Shown here one piece after another: positions 7,180 through 15,322 of a stretch of 49,516 nucleotides of DNA (position 1 is the first letter of the stretch; every line of letters begins with the position of its first letter). The translations under genes and the position numbers were made by a program. The stretch spans positions 1 through 49,516 of the forward strand of contig JACKLO010000026.1 in assembly GCA_024235915.1 (NCBI GenBank), in the 5' to 3' direction. The notes below the pieces were generated by a model that ran no database searches, was not told the origin of the DNA, and worked only from the letters and a program-made list of their open reading frames with translations. The stretch comes from Burkholderiaceae bacterium (GTDB lineage Bacteria; Pseudomonadota; Gammaproteobacteria; Burkholderiales; Burkholderiaceae_C).

Positions 7180-9450
7180 ATGAGCGCACTCTCCATGGCC
7201 ACTGGCGGTAGACGCCGGTCCATCGCGGTGGACAAGTCGGCCGCACCGCGGCCCGCCTGCGCTGCGGCAGGAGTTCGGTTGTTCTACGTCGGTGAGCCCT
7301 TCGCGCATGACCTCTTCGTCAGCTACGGCGACTCCGGCTGCGGCAAGAGATCCATCGTGCGTGCCGGCCTGTTCGCTCAGCTGGAGCGGGGTTGCATGGG
7401 GCCTGGCTGGCGCACCGCGATCGCGCTGCCGCGCCGCTCGCCGCTGTGGAACGTGGCGCGGGCATTGACGCGCCTGGCCGGTCGGTCGGCCGATGACACC
7501 GACGCCGTACTGCCGTGGCGCCGCGCGCTGAACCAGGGCTGCGAGGCGCCGGCCGCACTGGTCGCCCTCCGGCGTGAGGGCGCCTGCAGAGACAGCGGCC
7601 CGGGTTGCCTGCTGATCGACCAGTTCGAGGAGCTGTTCCAGCACGCCCGGCTTGACGGCCCGGCCGAGGCGCAGCTGTTGGCCGAGTTGCTGATGGCGTG
7701 GCAGGCCGCGCCGCCCGACGGCCTGTACCTGGAGACGGCGATGCGTTCGGAATACCTGGGTGCCTGTGCGCGCTGCGGGCGCCTGGCCGAGACCGTCAAC
7801 GCGTGCCAGTACCTGCTGCCGCCGATGGAACATGCCGACCTGCTGCGCGCCGTGCGCGAGCCGGCGCGCCTGTATGGGGGCGAGGTGATGCGGCCGCTGG
7901 CCGAACGCCTGATCGCCGACGCCGGCGCCAGCCAGGACCAGCTGCCTCTGATGCACCACACCCTGATGCGCCTGTTCGAGGAACATGGCGCGGTGGCGTC
8001 GGCCACCGGCGACCCATGGCGGATTGAACCGCAGCACTTTCCGTCGGATCTGGGCTGCGCTGGCCTGCTGCCGACCCACGCCGACGAGGTGACCGCGCGC
8101 GTGATTGCAGGTCTTCCAGCCGCACCGACGGGCGGCTCGTCCCGCGTGGTCGAGGACCTGTTCCGCGCGCTGACCGAACCCAACCCCGATGGTCATGCCA
8201 TCCGCCGGCCGATGCGGCTGGACGAGCAGGCCGACATCACCGACTGCCCGTTGCCTCAACTGGCCGACGTGATCGACGCCTTCCGCGCCGATGGCGTCAA
8301 TTTCCTGACGCCGCCGCTGGCCTGGCCCCTGTGCCCGGAAACGCTGGTGGATGTGGGCCACGAGGCGCTGATCCGCTGCTGGGGTGCGCTGGCCGGGGAA
8401 CAGCAGGGCTGGCTGGCACGCGAGTTCCGCAATGGGCTGGTCTGGCGTTCGCTGCTGGTGCAGGCCGACAGCTTCGAGCGCGACCCGAGCAACGTGCTCG
8501 GCGCCACCACCACCGACGAACGCGAGCGTTGGATGAAGCGGCGCAACCCGGCCTGGGCGCGGCGCTACGGCGGCGGCTGGGCGCGTGTGCAGAAGCTGCT
8601 GGCGGCCAGCGCCGCGGCCCGTGACGATGAGCGCGAACGGGTGCGCGACGTGGAGCGGCGCAAGCGACGCCAACGCCGGTGGTTCGCGCTGACCGGCGTC
8701 ATCGTGGTCGTGGCGGCCACGCTGCTGGCGGTCTCCCGCCTCGAAGCCGAGCAGGAACGGCAGGCCAAGCTCGCGGCGCAGAAGGACAGCGAACGGCTGC
8801 AGCAGGACCTGGCGCTGCTGCAAGCCACGCGCGACAGCAACAGTGACCTGCGCGCCGAACTCGACGCCGAGTGGGAGCGGGGGCTGCGACTGACCGAGGA
8901 CCTGGGCCATGCACGGCACGAGCTTCAGGTGTTGCAGCTCGAACTGCTTCAGGTCGTACGCCAGGCCCGCACCAACAAGCCCAGCGTCAGCCAGCGTCTG
9001 CAGCAGGCGGCGGCGCAGGCGGGCAGCGAGGCCGGGCGCCTGAACAACGTGGCGGCGGCGGCCACAGCGCCGGTGCAGGCGGCCACGCCTGACAAGGCGG
9101 CAACGGGTGGTGCGCGCCTGTACATACAGATCACCGATGCGGGTCAGCGGGCCGATGCACAGCGACTGGCCGGTGCCCTGGCCCGCTCGAGCATTGGGGG
9201 AAAGTCGCTGGCCGTGCCCGGCACCGAGTTCATCAAGGTGTCGGTGCGGCAGGGCGCGTTGCGCCGTTTCGATGCGCAGGAATGCCAGATCGAGGCCCCT
9301 GAGCTGATGGCCTTGCTGGCCAGGCTCGTGCGTTCGCCACCGATCCAGCTGGAAGACAACAGCCACCGCTACGCCGGCAGCAAGTCCATCCGACAGCGGC
9401 ACTACGAGTTGTGGCTGCCGGCCGGTGATCTCGTGCTCAGCGGGCGCTGA
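7180..9450 (+). CDS. nSTAND-type NTPase with TIR remnant, membrane helix and coiled coil
   Basis: A 756-residue protein of the STAND class, often involved in bacterial immunity or signalling. Residues near 40-50 read FAHDLFVSYGD, the first strand of a TIR domain, which runs straight into SGCGKRSIVRAGLFAQL, the P-loop region; the rest of a TIR domain is absent. Walker A is GDSGCGKRS, with Arg where Ser/Thr should follow Lys. Walker B is CLLIDQFEELF. MRSEYLGAC and VGHEALIRCWGAL are typical of nSTAND1 modules. A membrane helix (ALTGVIVVVAATLLAV, about residue 505) is followed by a long coiled coil and a C-terminal domain starting RLYIQITDAGQRADAQRL. The start codon is uncertain. The equally long antisense frame is a GC artefact. 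Confidence 0.8.
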   Translation: MSALSMATGGRRRSIAVDKSAAPRPACAAAGVRLFYVGEPFAHDLFVSYGDSGCGKRSIVRAGLFAQLERGCMGPGWRTAIALPRRSPLWNVARALTRLAGRSADDTDAVLPWRRALNQGCEAPAALVALRREGACRDSGPGCLLIDQFEELFQHARLDGPAEAQLLAELLMAWQAAPPDGLYLETAMRSEYLGACARCGRLAETVNACQYLLPPMEHADLLRAVREPARLYGGEVMRPLAERLIADAGASQDQLPLMHHTLMRLFEEHGAVASATGDPWRIEPQHFPSDLGCAGLLPTHADEVTARVIAGLPAAPTGGSSRVVEDLFRALTEPNPDGHAIRRPMRLDEQADITDCPLPQLADVIDAFRADGVNFLTPPLAWPLCPETLVDVGHEALIRCWGALAGEQQGWLAREFRNGLVWRSLLVQADSFERDPSNVLGATTTDERERWMKRRNPAWARRYGGGWARVQKLLAASAAARDDERERVRDVERRKRRQRRWFALTGVIVVVAATLLAVSRLEAEQERQAKLAAQKDSERLQQDLALLQATRDSNSDLRAELDAEWERGLRLTEDLGHARHELQVLQLELLQVVRQARTNKPSVSQRLQQAAAQAGSEAGRLNNVAAAATAPVQAATPDKAATGGARLYIQITDAGQRADAQRLAGALARSSIGGKSLAVPGTEFIKVSVRQGALRRFDAQECQIEAPELMALLARLVRSPPIQLEDNSHRYAGSKSIRQRHYELWLPAGDLVLSGR

Positions 9451-9462
9451 ACCGCTGTGGAT

Positions 9463-10551
9463 TTACGAGGGCAGGAAATCCACCGGCCAGTTCACCACCA
9501 TCACCTCCACGTCCTTGGCACCGAAGTCGAACTGGCGCACGCGAGCCAGCAGTTTGCTCTCCAGCGTGTCGGACTTCAGCTCGCTGGACACCAGGCGGAT
9601 GCCGGCGACCGCGCCATCAGGCGCGATGCGCAGTTCCAGCACCACCTTGCCTTGCAGCGAAGGGTCCTGGCGCAGTGCGCGGTTGTAGAGCGCGTAGATC
9701 GCGCCCTTGTGGCGCTCGAAGACCAGCCGGATCTCCTCGATCGAGCGCGACGCCTTGCCACTGCCGCTGCGCTTGACGCTGCCACCGGCCGCGGCGGTGC
9801 CGCTGCCGGTACCGTCCCCGCTGGTCGCGCGGCCGCCGCCGGCGCCACCGCCCGGGCCACCACCGCCGCCACCGCCGATGCGGCCTTCCACCAGCGTGGT
9901 GGACCGGCCTGCCAGGCCGCCGCCGCCGCTGTCGCGGCTGACACCACCGCTGGCCACAGCCAGGCCGCCGCTGCCGCGGGCTGCCGCGGCGGTGATCATC
10001 GAACGCGTAGGGATGCCGGCCTCGGTGCCGGCACCCACGCCGGGTCCACTGCCATTGCCGATGCCCGGCCCGGGCTTGATGTCGGCCTGCAGCTGCACGG
10101 CCACCGGGGCGCCGGCCATCTGGCTCAGCTGGTCCTTCATGGCCAATAGACCCACACCTTGCGCGCGCTGGCGGGCGGATTCGAGCGCTTCGCCGGGCGG
10201 CTTTCCCTTGACCGGATTGCGCGCTTCGGCCACGGAGGCCGGCGCCGGGCGCGGCTTCTCGGCGAGCTTCGCCGGCGCGGGTTTCGGCGCCTCGGCGGTC
10301 GGTGCGGGGGGCGGCAGCGGCTTGACCGGCTTGATGTCCGGCGGCGGCAGCATCAGCTTGGCCACACGGACCGGTTCCACCGGCGGCGGGGGCGGCGGCA
10401 CGTGCACCGGCAGCCAAGGCACGAGGGCGCAGAGCAGCAGCGCCGCGCCGATCACCCACTGCTGGATGCGGCGCAGGCGGCGGTCGTCGGCGGTGCCGCT
10501 GGCCCACGGCAGCATGCCGTCGCGGAAGCTCAGGGCCATCGTCGCGGTCAT
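9463..10551 (-). CDS. TonB-like energy transducer with AgmX/PglI C-terminal domain
   Basis: A 362-residue inner-membrane protein, last gene of the 16-gene operon. One membrane helix (WVIGAALLLCALVPWLPVHV, about residues 31-50) is followed by a proline-rich stretch (PPPPPVEPV, PPPDIKPVKPLPPP) like the TonB spacer, then a long glycine-rich linker. The C-terminal 95 residues, from RSIEEIRLVFERHKGAIYAL through GKVVLELRIAPDGAVAGIRL, match the AgmX/PglI C-terminal domain, a TonB relative found in the Myxococcus Glt and Nfs machines. It should couple the adjacent ExbB/ExbD motor to a periplasmic or outer-membrane partner. Its start overlaps the upstream exbD stop (ATGA). Confidence 0.88.
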   Translation of the reverse strand: MTATMALSFRDGMLPWASGTADDRRLRRIQQWVIGAALLLCALVPWLPVHVPPPPPPVEPVRVAKLMLPPPDIKPVKPLPPPAPTAEAPKPAPAKLAEKPRPAPASVAEARNPVKGKPPGEALESARQRAQGVGLLAMKDQLSQMAGAPVAVQLQADIKPGPGIGNGSGPGVGAGTEAGIPTRSMITAAAARGSGGLAVASGGVSRDSGGGGLAGRSTTLVEGRIGGGGGGGPGGGAGGGRATSGDGTGSGTAAAGGSVKRSGSGKASRSIEEIRLVFERHKGAIYALYNRALRQDPSLQGKVVLELRIAPDGAVAGIRLVSSELKSDTLESKLLARVRQFDFGAKDVEVMVVNWPVDFLPS

Positions 10552-11024
10552 GTCTTCTTCTCCAGCCGCGTGCGCACCGCGAAGGCGACGTCGGTGAACT
10601 CGGCCTGGGCGCAGGTGCTCATCACCTTGCGAAGCAGGCGGTAGGGGATGTCCTTGTCGCCCATGATCGTGACGGTGCCGCCGGCCTCGGGTTTGGCCGC
10701 CTTCAGCACGGCCAGCTCCGTCTGCAGCGGTTCGATCAGGTCGGCCTCGGTGGCCAACACCTCGGGCGTTCGGGCGATGGTCTTGCCGTCGACGACGATC
10801 TCCTGCGCGTTCACCAGCACCACCACGGTGGGCTTGGGCGTCTGGTCCACGGTCGACTCGGGCAGCGCCACGGCGCGCGGGATCACCAGGGTCTCGAGCT
10901 CGGTGGCGCTGGACAGCAGGAAGAACAGCAGGATCGTGAAGATGTCGATCAGCGCGACCAGGTTCATGTCCAGCGAGTTCCTGTTGCGCTCCTTGCGCGC
11001 GGCGCGTTTGGCCAGCGAACTCAT
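10548..11024 (-). CDS. ExbD/TolR-family stator protein (with the conserved Asp)
   Basis: A 158-residue biopolymer-transport protein. After a basic cytoplasmic N-terminus, one membrane helix begins at MNLVALIDIFTILLFFLLSS and includes Asp27, the proton-carrying residue of ExbD/TolR/MotB-like subunits. The periplasmic part includes PRAVALPESTVDQTPKPTVVVLVN and IVDGKTI, the usual ExbD fold. It is encoded between a second, divergent exbD and the TonB-like gene, with ATGA overlaps on both sides. With ExbB it should form a proton channel that drives the AgmX-type transducer. Confidence 0.92.
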   Translation of the reverse strand: MSSLAKRAARKERNRNSLDMNLVALIDIFTILLFFLLSSATELETLVIPRAVALPESTVDQTPKPTVVVLVNAQEIVVDGKTIARTPEVLATEADLIEPLQTELAVLKAAKPEAGGTVTIMGDKDIPYRLLRKVMSTCAQAEFTDVAFAVRTRLEKKT

Positions 11025-11482
11025 TTGGGTTTCCTCACCGGTGCATCGCCCACCGCGATCTCCGGGAACTGGGCCTCGCGCGAGACATCCATCACCTTGA
11101 CGATGTGCTCGTAGGGCGTGTCCGACTCGGCGAGCAGGCTGGCCTGCACCTCCTCCGGGAACTTCTGCTTGATGGTCTGCAGCAGCGCGAGCAGGACCTT
11201 GCCGTCGGGTGCCTTGTCGACTGCCGGGATGCGCTGGATCAGGCCGCCGATGCGGTCGCCCACCTCGAGCGCGTCGGCGCGCAGCACGATCTCGAGCTGC
11301 AGGTCCTCGGCCTTGAGCTGCTCCAGCCCCGGCGCGGTGGCCGCCGGCAGCGCGAGCTCCATCACCGAGAGCTTGCTGAACACCGCGGTGGACAGCAGGA
11401 AGGGCACGAGCACGACGATCAGGTTGATGAAGGCCGTGACCTCCAGCTCCGCCGGGTGCTTCTTCAGGCGGCGCCTCCTCAT
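11021..11482 (-). CDS. Second ExbD/TolR-family protein lacking the membrane Asp
   Basis: A 153-residue ExbD relative. The frame is open far upstream, but the ATG at 11482 lies two bases after the exbB stop and gives the expected basic N-terminus followed by the helix EVTAFINLIVVLVPFLLSTA. Where ExbD proteins have Asp this one has Asn20, so it probably cannot shuttle protons. The periplasmic part ends IKQKFPEEVQASLLAESDTPYEHIVKVMD, a normal ExbD C-terminal pattern. It probably forms a mixed ExbD dimer with the next gene product. Paired, non-identical TolR proteins also occur in Glt-type motors. Confidence 0.9.
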   Translation of the reverse strand: MRRRRLKKHPAELEVTAFINLIVVLVPFLLSTAVFSKLSVMELALPAATAPGLEQLKAEDLQLEIVLRADALEVGDRIGGLIQRIPAVDKAPDGKVLLALLQTIKQKFPEEVQASLLAESDTPYEHIVKVMDVSREAQFPEIAVGDAPVRKPK

Positions 11483-11484
11483 GA

Positions 11485-12138
11485 TCAGCGGCTCGGGCTG
11501 GCTTCGGCGGCGATGCGCTGCACCGTGTTCAGGAAGCTGATCTTGGCCGCCTCCAGCGAATCCACGATCTCGCCGGTGCGCGCCTGCAGGAAGGCGTGGA
11601 TCAGCAGGAAGGGAATGGCCACCATCAGCGCGAACGCGGTGTTGTTCATCGCGATGGAGATCGAAGCCGACAGCATCTCGGCCTTGCGCGCCGGGTCCAC
11701 GGCAGCCACCGCGGTGAAGCCCTTGATCAGGCCGATGATGGTGCCCAGCAGGCCCACCAGCGTGATCACGTTGGCGAAGGTGGCGATGTAGTGCGTGCGC
11801 TTTTCCAGGCGCGGCACGATCTCCATCATGCCTTCTTCCATCGCGGCGTCGATGTCCTCGCGGCGGCGCGCGCTCTGCATGCGGGCCAGCCCGTTGTGCA
11901 CGATCTTGGCCACCGCCGCGTGCGAGGTCGACGCCACCTGCGCCACGTCCTTGAACTTGCCGCCGGCCAACATCGGCTGCAGCTGGTCCCACAGCCGACG
12001 GTTCTCGCTGCGCGTGCGGCTCAGCACGATCCAGCGCTCGATGGCGATCGACAGGCCCAGAGCCATGATCGTCATGCTGATGTAGATGAACATGCCGGAG
12101 TCCTGGATGAACTTCACGACGATGTCGAAGGCGCTCAT
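11485..12138 (-). CDS. MotA/TolQ/ExbB proton channel protein
   Basis: A 217-residue inner-membrane channel subunit. Three membrane helices are seen: MFIYISMTIMALGLSIAI (about residues 16-33), ANVITLVGLLGTIIGLIKGF (about 125-145) and NNTAFALMVAIPFLLIHAFL (about 170-190). Conserved threonines occur in LLGTIIG and NNTAFA, as in ExbB/TolQ pores. The long cytoplasmic loop contains the basic RTRSENRRLWDQLQPML segment. Stop and start are tightly linked to the neighbours: its start overlaps the small exported gene upstream and exbD follows after two bases. Confidence 0.94.
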   Translation of the reverse strand: MSAFDIVVKFIQDSGMFIYISMTIMALGLSIAIERWIVLSRTRSENRRLWDQLQPMLAGGKFKDVAQVASTSHAAVAKIVHNGLARMQSARRREDIDAAMEEGMMEIVPRLEKRTHYIATFANVITLVGLLGTIIGLIKGFTAVAAVDPARKAEMLSASISIAMNNTAFALMVAIPFLLIHAFLQARTGEIVDSLEAAKISFLNTVQRIAAEASPSR

Positions 12139-12488
12139 GGCGTTTTCTCCTGAGGGGCGGGGGTGGGGTTGTCGATTTGGGCGCGGTAGCGCAGCTGGCG
12201 GCGGAAGACGTCGCGGTCCACCGGCGCCAGCGCCTCGTCGAGCACGCTGGTGCGCGCGCGCGAAGTGACGTTGCCGGGCAGCGGCTTCTTCCAGGGCACG
12301 ATGTAGAGCACCTTGGGCAGCTCCTTGTGCCCGGTGATGGTCGTGCGGTCGATGTCGGCGCGGTCCACACGTTCTTCAGCCGGGGTGGTGTCCGGTGGTG
12401 TCGGTGGCGTCGGCAGTGGTGGCGTGGCGGCGACGGCGGCCGCGCTGCCAAGCAGCACCGCAGCGGTGATGATGGCGGTGGGTCTCAT
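12135..12488 (-). CDS. Small exported protein of the ExbB/TPR operon
   Basis: A 117-residue protein of unknown function. It has a signal peptide (MRPTAIITAAVLLGSAAAVA, cleavage near AAA-TP), a proline/threonine-rich spacer, and a compact region ITGHKELPKVLYIVPWKK followed by PVDRDVFRRQLRYRAQ. The segment resembles small periplasmic proteins found beside ExbB in similar gammaproteobacterial clusters, from memory. The start and stop both overlap neighbouring genes by four bases, so it is a genuine member of the operon. It may connect the TPR proteins with the motor; this is inference. Confidence 0.8.
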   Translation of the reverse strand: MRPTAIITAAVLLGSAAAVAATPPLPTPPTPPDTTPAEERVDRADIDRTTITGHKELPKVLYIVPWKKPLPGNVTSRARTSVLDEALAPVDRDVFRRQLRYRAQIDNPTPAPQEKTP

Positions 12489-15322
12489 GGCTTGGCCTCC
12501 GCGGGCACCGGGCCGGCTGCCGCGTTCGATGCCGATTGGGCTGCGGCGGCCCAGCGCGCCGGCACCAGTTCACCCAGCGCGACCAGGCTGCGCCGCACCC
12601 AGGGGTCGGTGGGCAGTTCGGCGGCGCGCCTGGCATTGGTCTCGTGCAGCGCGATGGCCTTCTCCTCGAACGGAAAGGCCTGCTCCTCCAGCAGCACGTC
12701 GTACTGCTCTCGCTCGGCCTTCTGCTTCAGCTTCTTCGGGCGTTCGGAGTCCATCAGCGCACGGCCGAAAGCGCGGAAGAGTTCGGCGCTGTGGAAGGTG
12801 GCGGCTGTCACCGCCTCGGGCACGCCGTAGTCGGCCACCTGCTGCAGCGCCGCCTGCGCCACGTTCAACCTGGCCTGCTTGAGCTTCAGGCTGCGCTGCA
12901 GCGGTTCCTTCAGCGCCAGGTCCCGGTAGGCGGCGAGCTTGGGCTCGGCCAGAGCCAGGGTGGCCATGGCGGCCAGGGCCTGCGTGCGCACGGTGCGGGC
13001 ATCGCCCCCGTTGCGCTCGGCGTCGATCAGGGCCTGCTGCAGGACCGTGACGCGCCTGGCGTCGCCATCGGTCAGGTCGATGAGGCGCTGGCGCGCTTCG
13101 ATGGCCGCCGGCAGCGGCGCCGGGTGCTGCGCCACGTAGCGCTCCAGCGCCTGCTGTTCGGCCACCCGGTTGCCGGCCTTGCGCTGCAGGGCGGTCACCT
13201 GCCAACGGGCGTCGCGTGCCGCCTCGGGGTCGGAAAGTGTGGACGCGACGCGCTCAAGTTCCACCGCGGCATCGCCCCAGCGCTGCAGTTCCAGGTAAGC
13301 CGCGGCCAAGCGGGCGGGGATCTCCGCGGTCATCGGGTGTTGCGGGTTGCGGCGGCGGAAGTCCTCCAGCGCCGCCGCGGCGCCGGCCCAGTCGCCCAGG
13401 GCGACGCGGGTGGCAGCGGCGTCGATCTCTGCCGTGGCCCGCGCACTGCTCTGCGGTGCCAGCGCCGCCACGCGGTCGAAGTGCCCCAGGGCCGCCTGCG
13501 GCCGGCCGGCGGCGCGTTCGGCCTCGCCCTGCTTGTAGATGGCCGCGGCCAGGCGTTCGGTGACGGCGGCCTCGCCCGGGGCCATGGCCTGAAGTTCACG
13601 GTAGGCGGCCTCGGCGTCGGCCCAGCGGCCGGCGTCGAAGGCGGTGTCGGCACGCACGCTCCAGGCGCTGCGGCGCTGCGCCGGCGTGGCGTCTGCTGCG
13701 GCCAGCACGCGCTGCGCCAGGGCGTCGGCGCCCGAGATGTCGCCGAAGGCCAGGCGCTTGAGCGCGGCGTCGTTTAGTACGGCCGTGGCGCGGGCATCGG
13801 TGGCGTACGCATCGACGAACTGCAGGGCCAGCACCACGCCGCGGCGCTGCCAGTCGCGAAGTGGCGCCTCGGTCGCATCGCCAGCCGGCGGCTGCTGTTT
13901 CGCGTGCGCCAGCAGCACGGCATAGCCGGCCTCGGCACCGCGCGTGGCGGACTTGCGGTCGCCATAGGCCACCTGCGCGTACTCGGCGCCGGCCTCGGCC
14001 CAGCGCTGGCGCTCGTACAGCAGTTCGGCCAGCAGGAAGCGGTTCTCGGTGCTCTCGGCGGCATCGGGGAAGGCGGTCAGGCCGGCGCGGTACCAGCGGA
14101 TCGCCTGCTCCACCTCGGCCGGGTCGCCGGTCTTCTGCGCCATCGCGTGGTGGTGGCGGGCCAGTTCCGCCAAATAGGTCTGGATCTGCGCCTGCACCAG
14201 CGGCTGCGCCGCCGCCCAGCCGTCCGGATTGGCCTGGCGGAAGGCGCTGTCGGCGCCGTAGCGGGTGACGAAGTCGCGCTTGGCCTGCAGCGCCAGCGTG
14301 GTGAACCCGGCCTGCTCGTGGATGGCGATCACGCGCGACAGCATCTGCGGCGCCTGGGCATGCAGCGGTCGCCTTTCGGCGAAGGCAGCCAGCGTGTCGG
14401 CGGCGTCCTTCACGCGTTCCTGCTTCAGGTAGAGCTCGGCCAGTTCGCGGTAGACCAGGGGTTCGTAGCCTTCTCGCGCCGGCGTGGTGATCAGCGGCGG
14501 GATGCTGCGCGCGCCGTCCAGCGACTGCAGCGACAGGCCGATGACGCGGAAGCTGTCCTCCAGCAGTTCGCGGTCGGCACGGGTCAGCGCCGGGCGGCTG
14601 CCCGGCTCGCCACCGAGCCGGCGGTCAAGCACGGCGAAAAAGGCGGCCAGGGCGTCGTCCAGTCGGCCGAGCTTGAAGCGCGACCAGCCCTGCATGTAGA
14701 GCGCCCGTTCATGGAACGGGGTCTCGTCCGGCGCCTGCAGCACCACTGCGTAGGCCGATTCGGCGTCGGCCCAGCGGCTGGCGGTGAACAGCAGCTCGCC
14801 ACGCCGGAACTCGGCCTCGGCGCGCGCGGCGGTGGCTGGGTGCTCGCGCACCAGGCGGTCCAGCGTCGCCAGGGCCGCCGCCGGGTCGCCGCCCTGGTCC
14901 TGCGCGCGGGCCAGCTGGTAGAGCACGCGGTCGCGGTCCGGGGCGGCCGGATGGTCCTTCAGGAAGGCGGTGTAGCCGGCGATGGCGGCACGGAAGTCCG
15001 GTGCACTGCCGGTGTCGGCGCTGAGCGTCTCGGCGCGGTCCATCTCCAGGTCGGCGATGCGGCGCTCGGCCTCCACGCGTTCGGGCGCGCGCGGCGGCAG
15101 CGCCGGGCTGGCCAGGAAGGCCTGGTAGGCGGCCAGCGCCTGGGCCACGGCCTGGGCCGGGGGTGCGGCGGCGCGTGCGCGGGTGTCGATGGCGGCGTCG
15201 CGGGCCTTCAGGCTGGCCAGCGTGGGTTCGTCGTCGGGCACCTCGGGGCCGCGCGATGCGCAGCCGGCCAGCAGCGCTGCCGCGGCCAGCAGCGAGAGCG
15301 TGCGGATCTCAGCGTGGCGCAT
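12485..15322 (-). CDS. Large TPR lipoprotein
   Basis: A 945-residue lipoprotein. The frame is open to 15781, but the ATG at 15322 begins MRHAEIRTLSLLAAAALLAGC, a full lipoprotein signal with lipobox LLAGC; it overlaps the upstream gene by 14 bases. The mature part is built from alanine-rich helical pairs of about 34 residues (for example YTAFLKDHPAAPDRDRVLYQ and ADTLAAFAERRPLHAQ), typical of TPR solenoids. The last 120 residues are different and charged, with AEREQYDVLLEEQAFPFEEK. It resembles the TPR lipoproteins of the Glt machine (GltE/AglT type) and should sit in the periplasm, probably at the outer membrane. Confidence 0.88.
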   Translation of the reverse strand: MRHAEIRTLSLLAAAALLAGCASRGPEVPDDEPTLASLKARDAAIDTRARAAAPPAQAVAQALAAYQAFLASPALPPRAPERVEAERRIADLEMDRAETLSADTGSAPDFRAAIAGYTAFLKDHPAAPDRDRVLYQLARAQDQGGDPAAALATLDRLVREHPATAARAEAEFRRGELLFTASRWADAESAYAVVLQAPDETPFHERALYMQGWSRFKLGRLDDALAAFFAVLDRRLGGEPGSRPALTRADRELLEDSFRVIGLSLQSLDGARSIPPLITTPAREGYEPLVYRELAELYLKQERVKDAADTLAAFAERRPLHAQAPQMLSRVIAIHEQAGFTTLALQAKRDFVTRYGADSAFRQANPDGWAAAQPLVQAQIQTYLAELARHHHAMAQKTGDPAEVEQAIRWYRAGLTAFPDAAESTENRFLLAELLYERQRWAEAGAEYAQVAYGDRKSATRGAEAGYAVLLAHAKQQPPAGDATEAPLRDWQRRGVVLALQFVDAYATDARATAVLNDAALKRLAFGDISGADALAQRVLAAADATPAQRRSAWSVRADTAFDAGRWADAEAAYRELQAMAPGEAAVTERLAAAIYKQGEAERAAGRPQAALGHFDRVAALAPQSSARATAEIDAAATRVALGDWAGAAAALEDFRRRNPQHPMTAEIPARLAAAYLELQRWGDAAVELERVASTLSDPEAARDARWQVTALQRKAGNRVAEQQALERYVAQHPAPLPAAIEARQRLIDLTDGDARRVTVLQQALIDAERNGGDARTVRTQALAAMATLALAEPKLAAYRDLALKEPLQRSLKLKQARLNVAQAALQQVADYGVPEAVTAATFHSAELFRAFGRALMDSERPKKLKQKAEREQYDVLLEEQAFPFEEKAIALHETNARRAAELPTDPWVRRSLVALGELVPARWAAAAQSASNAAAGPVPAEAKP

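Noticed and set aside
6970..9402. 810-codon open frame antisense to the STAND gene
   Set aside because: It has no recognisable motif and is rich in Arg, Gln and His, as expected for the shadow of a GC-rich gene; the plus strand shows P-loop and Walker B motifs.
11021..12451. Single 476-residue fusion of ExbB and ExbD frames
   Set aside because: The part upstream of 11482 is an out-of-frame shadow of exbB; the real ExbB lies in another frame with three proper helices.
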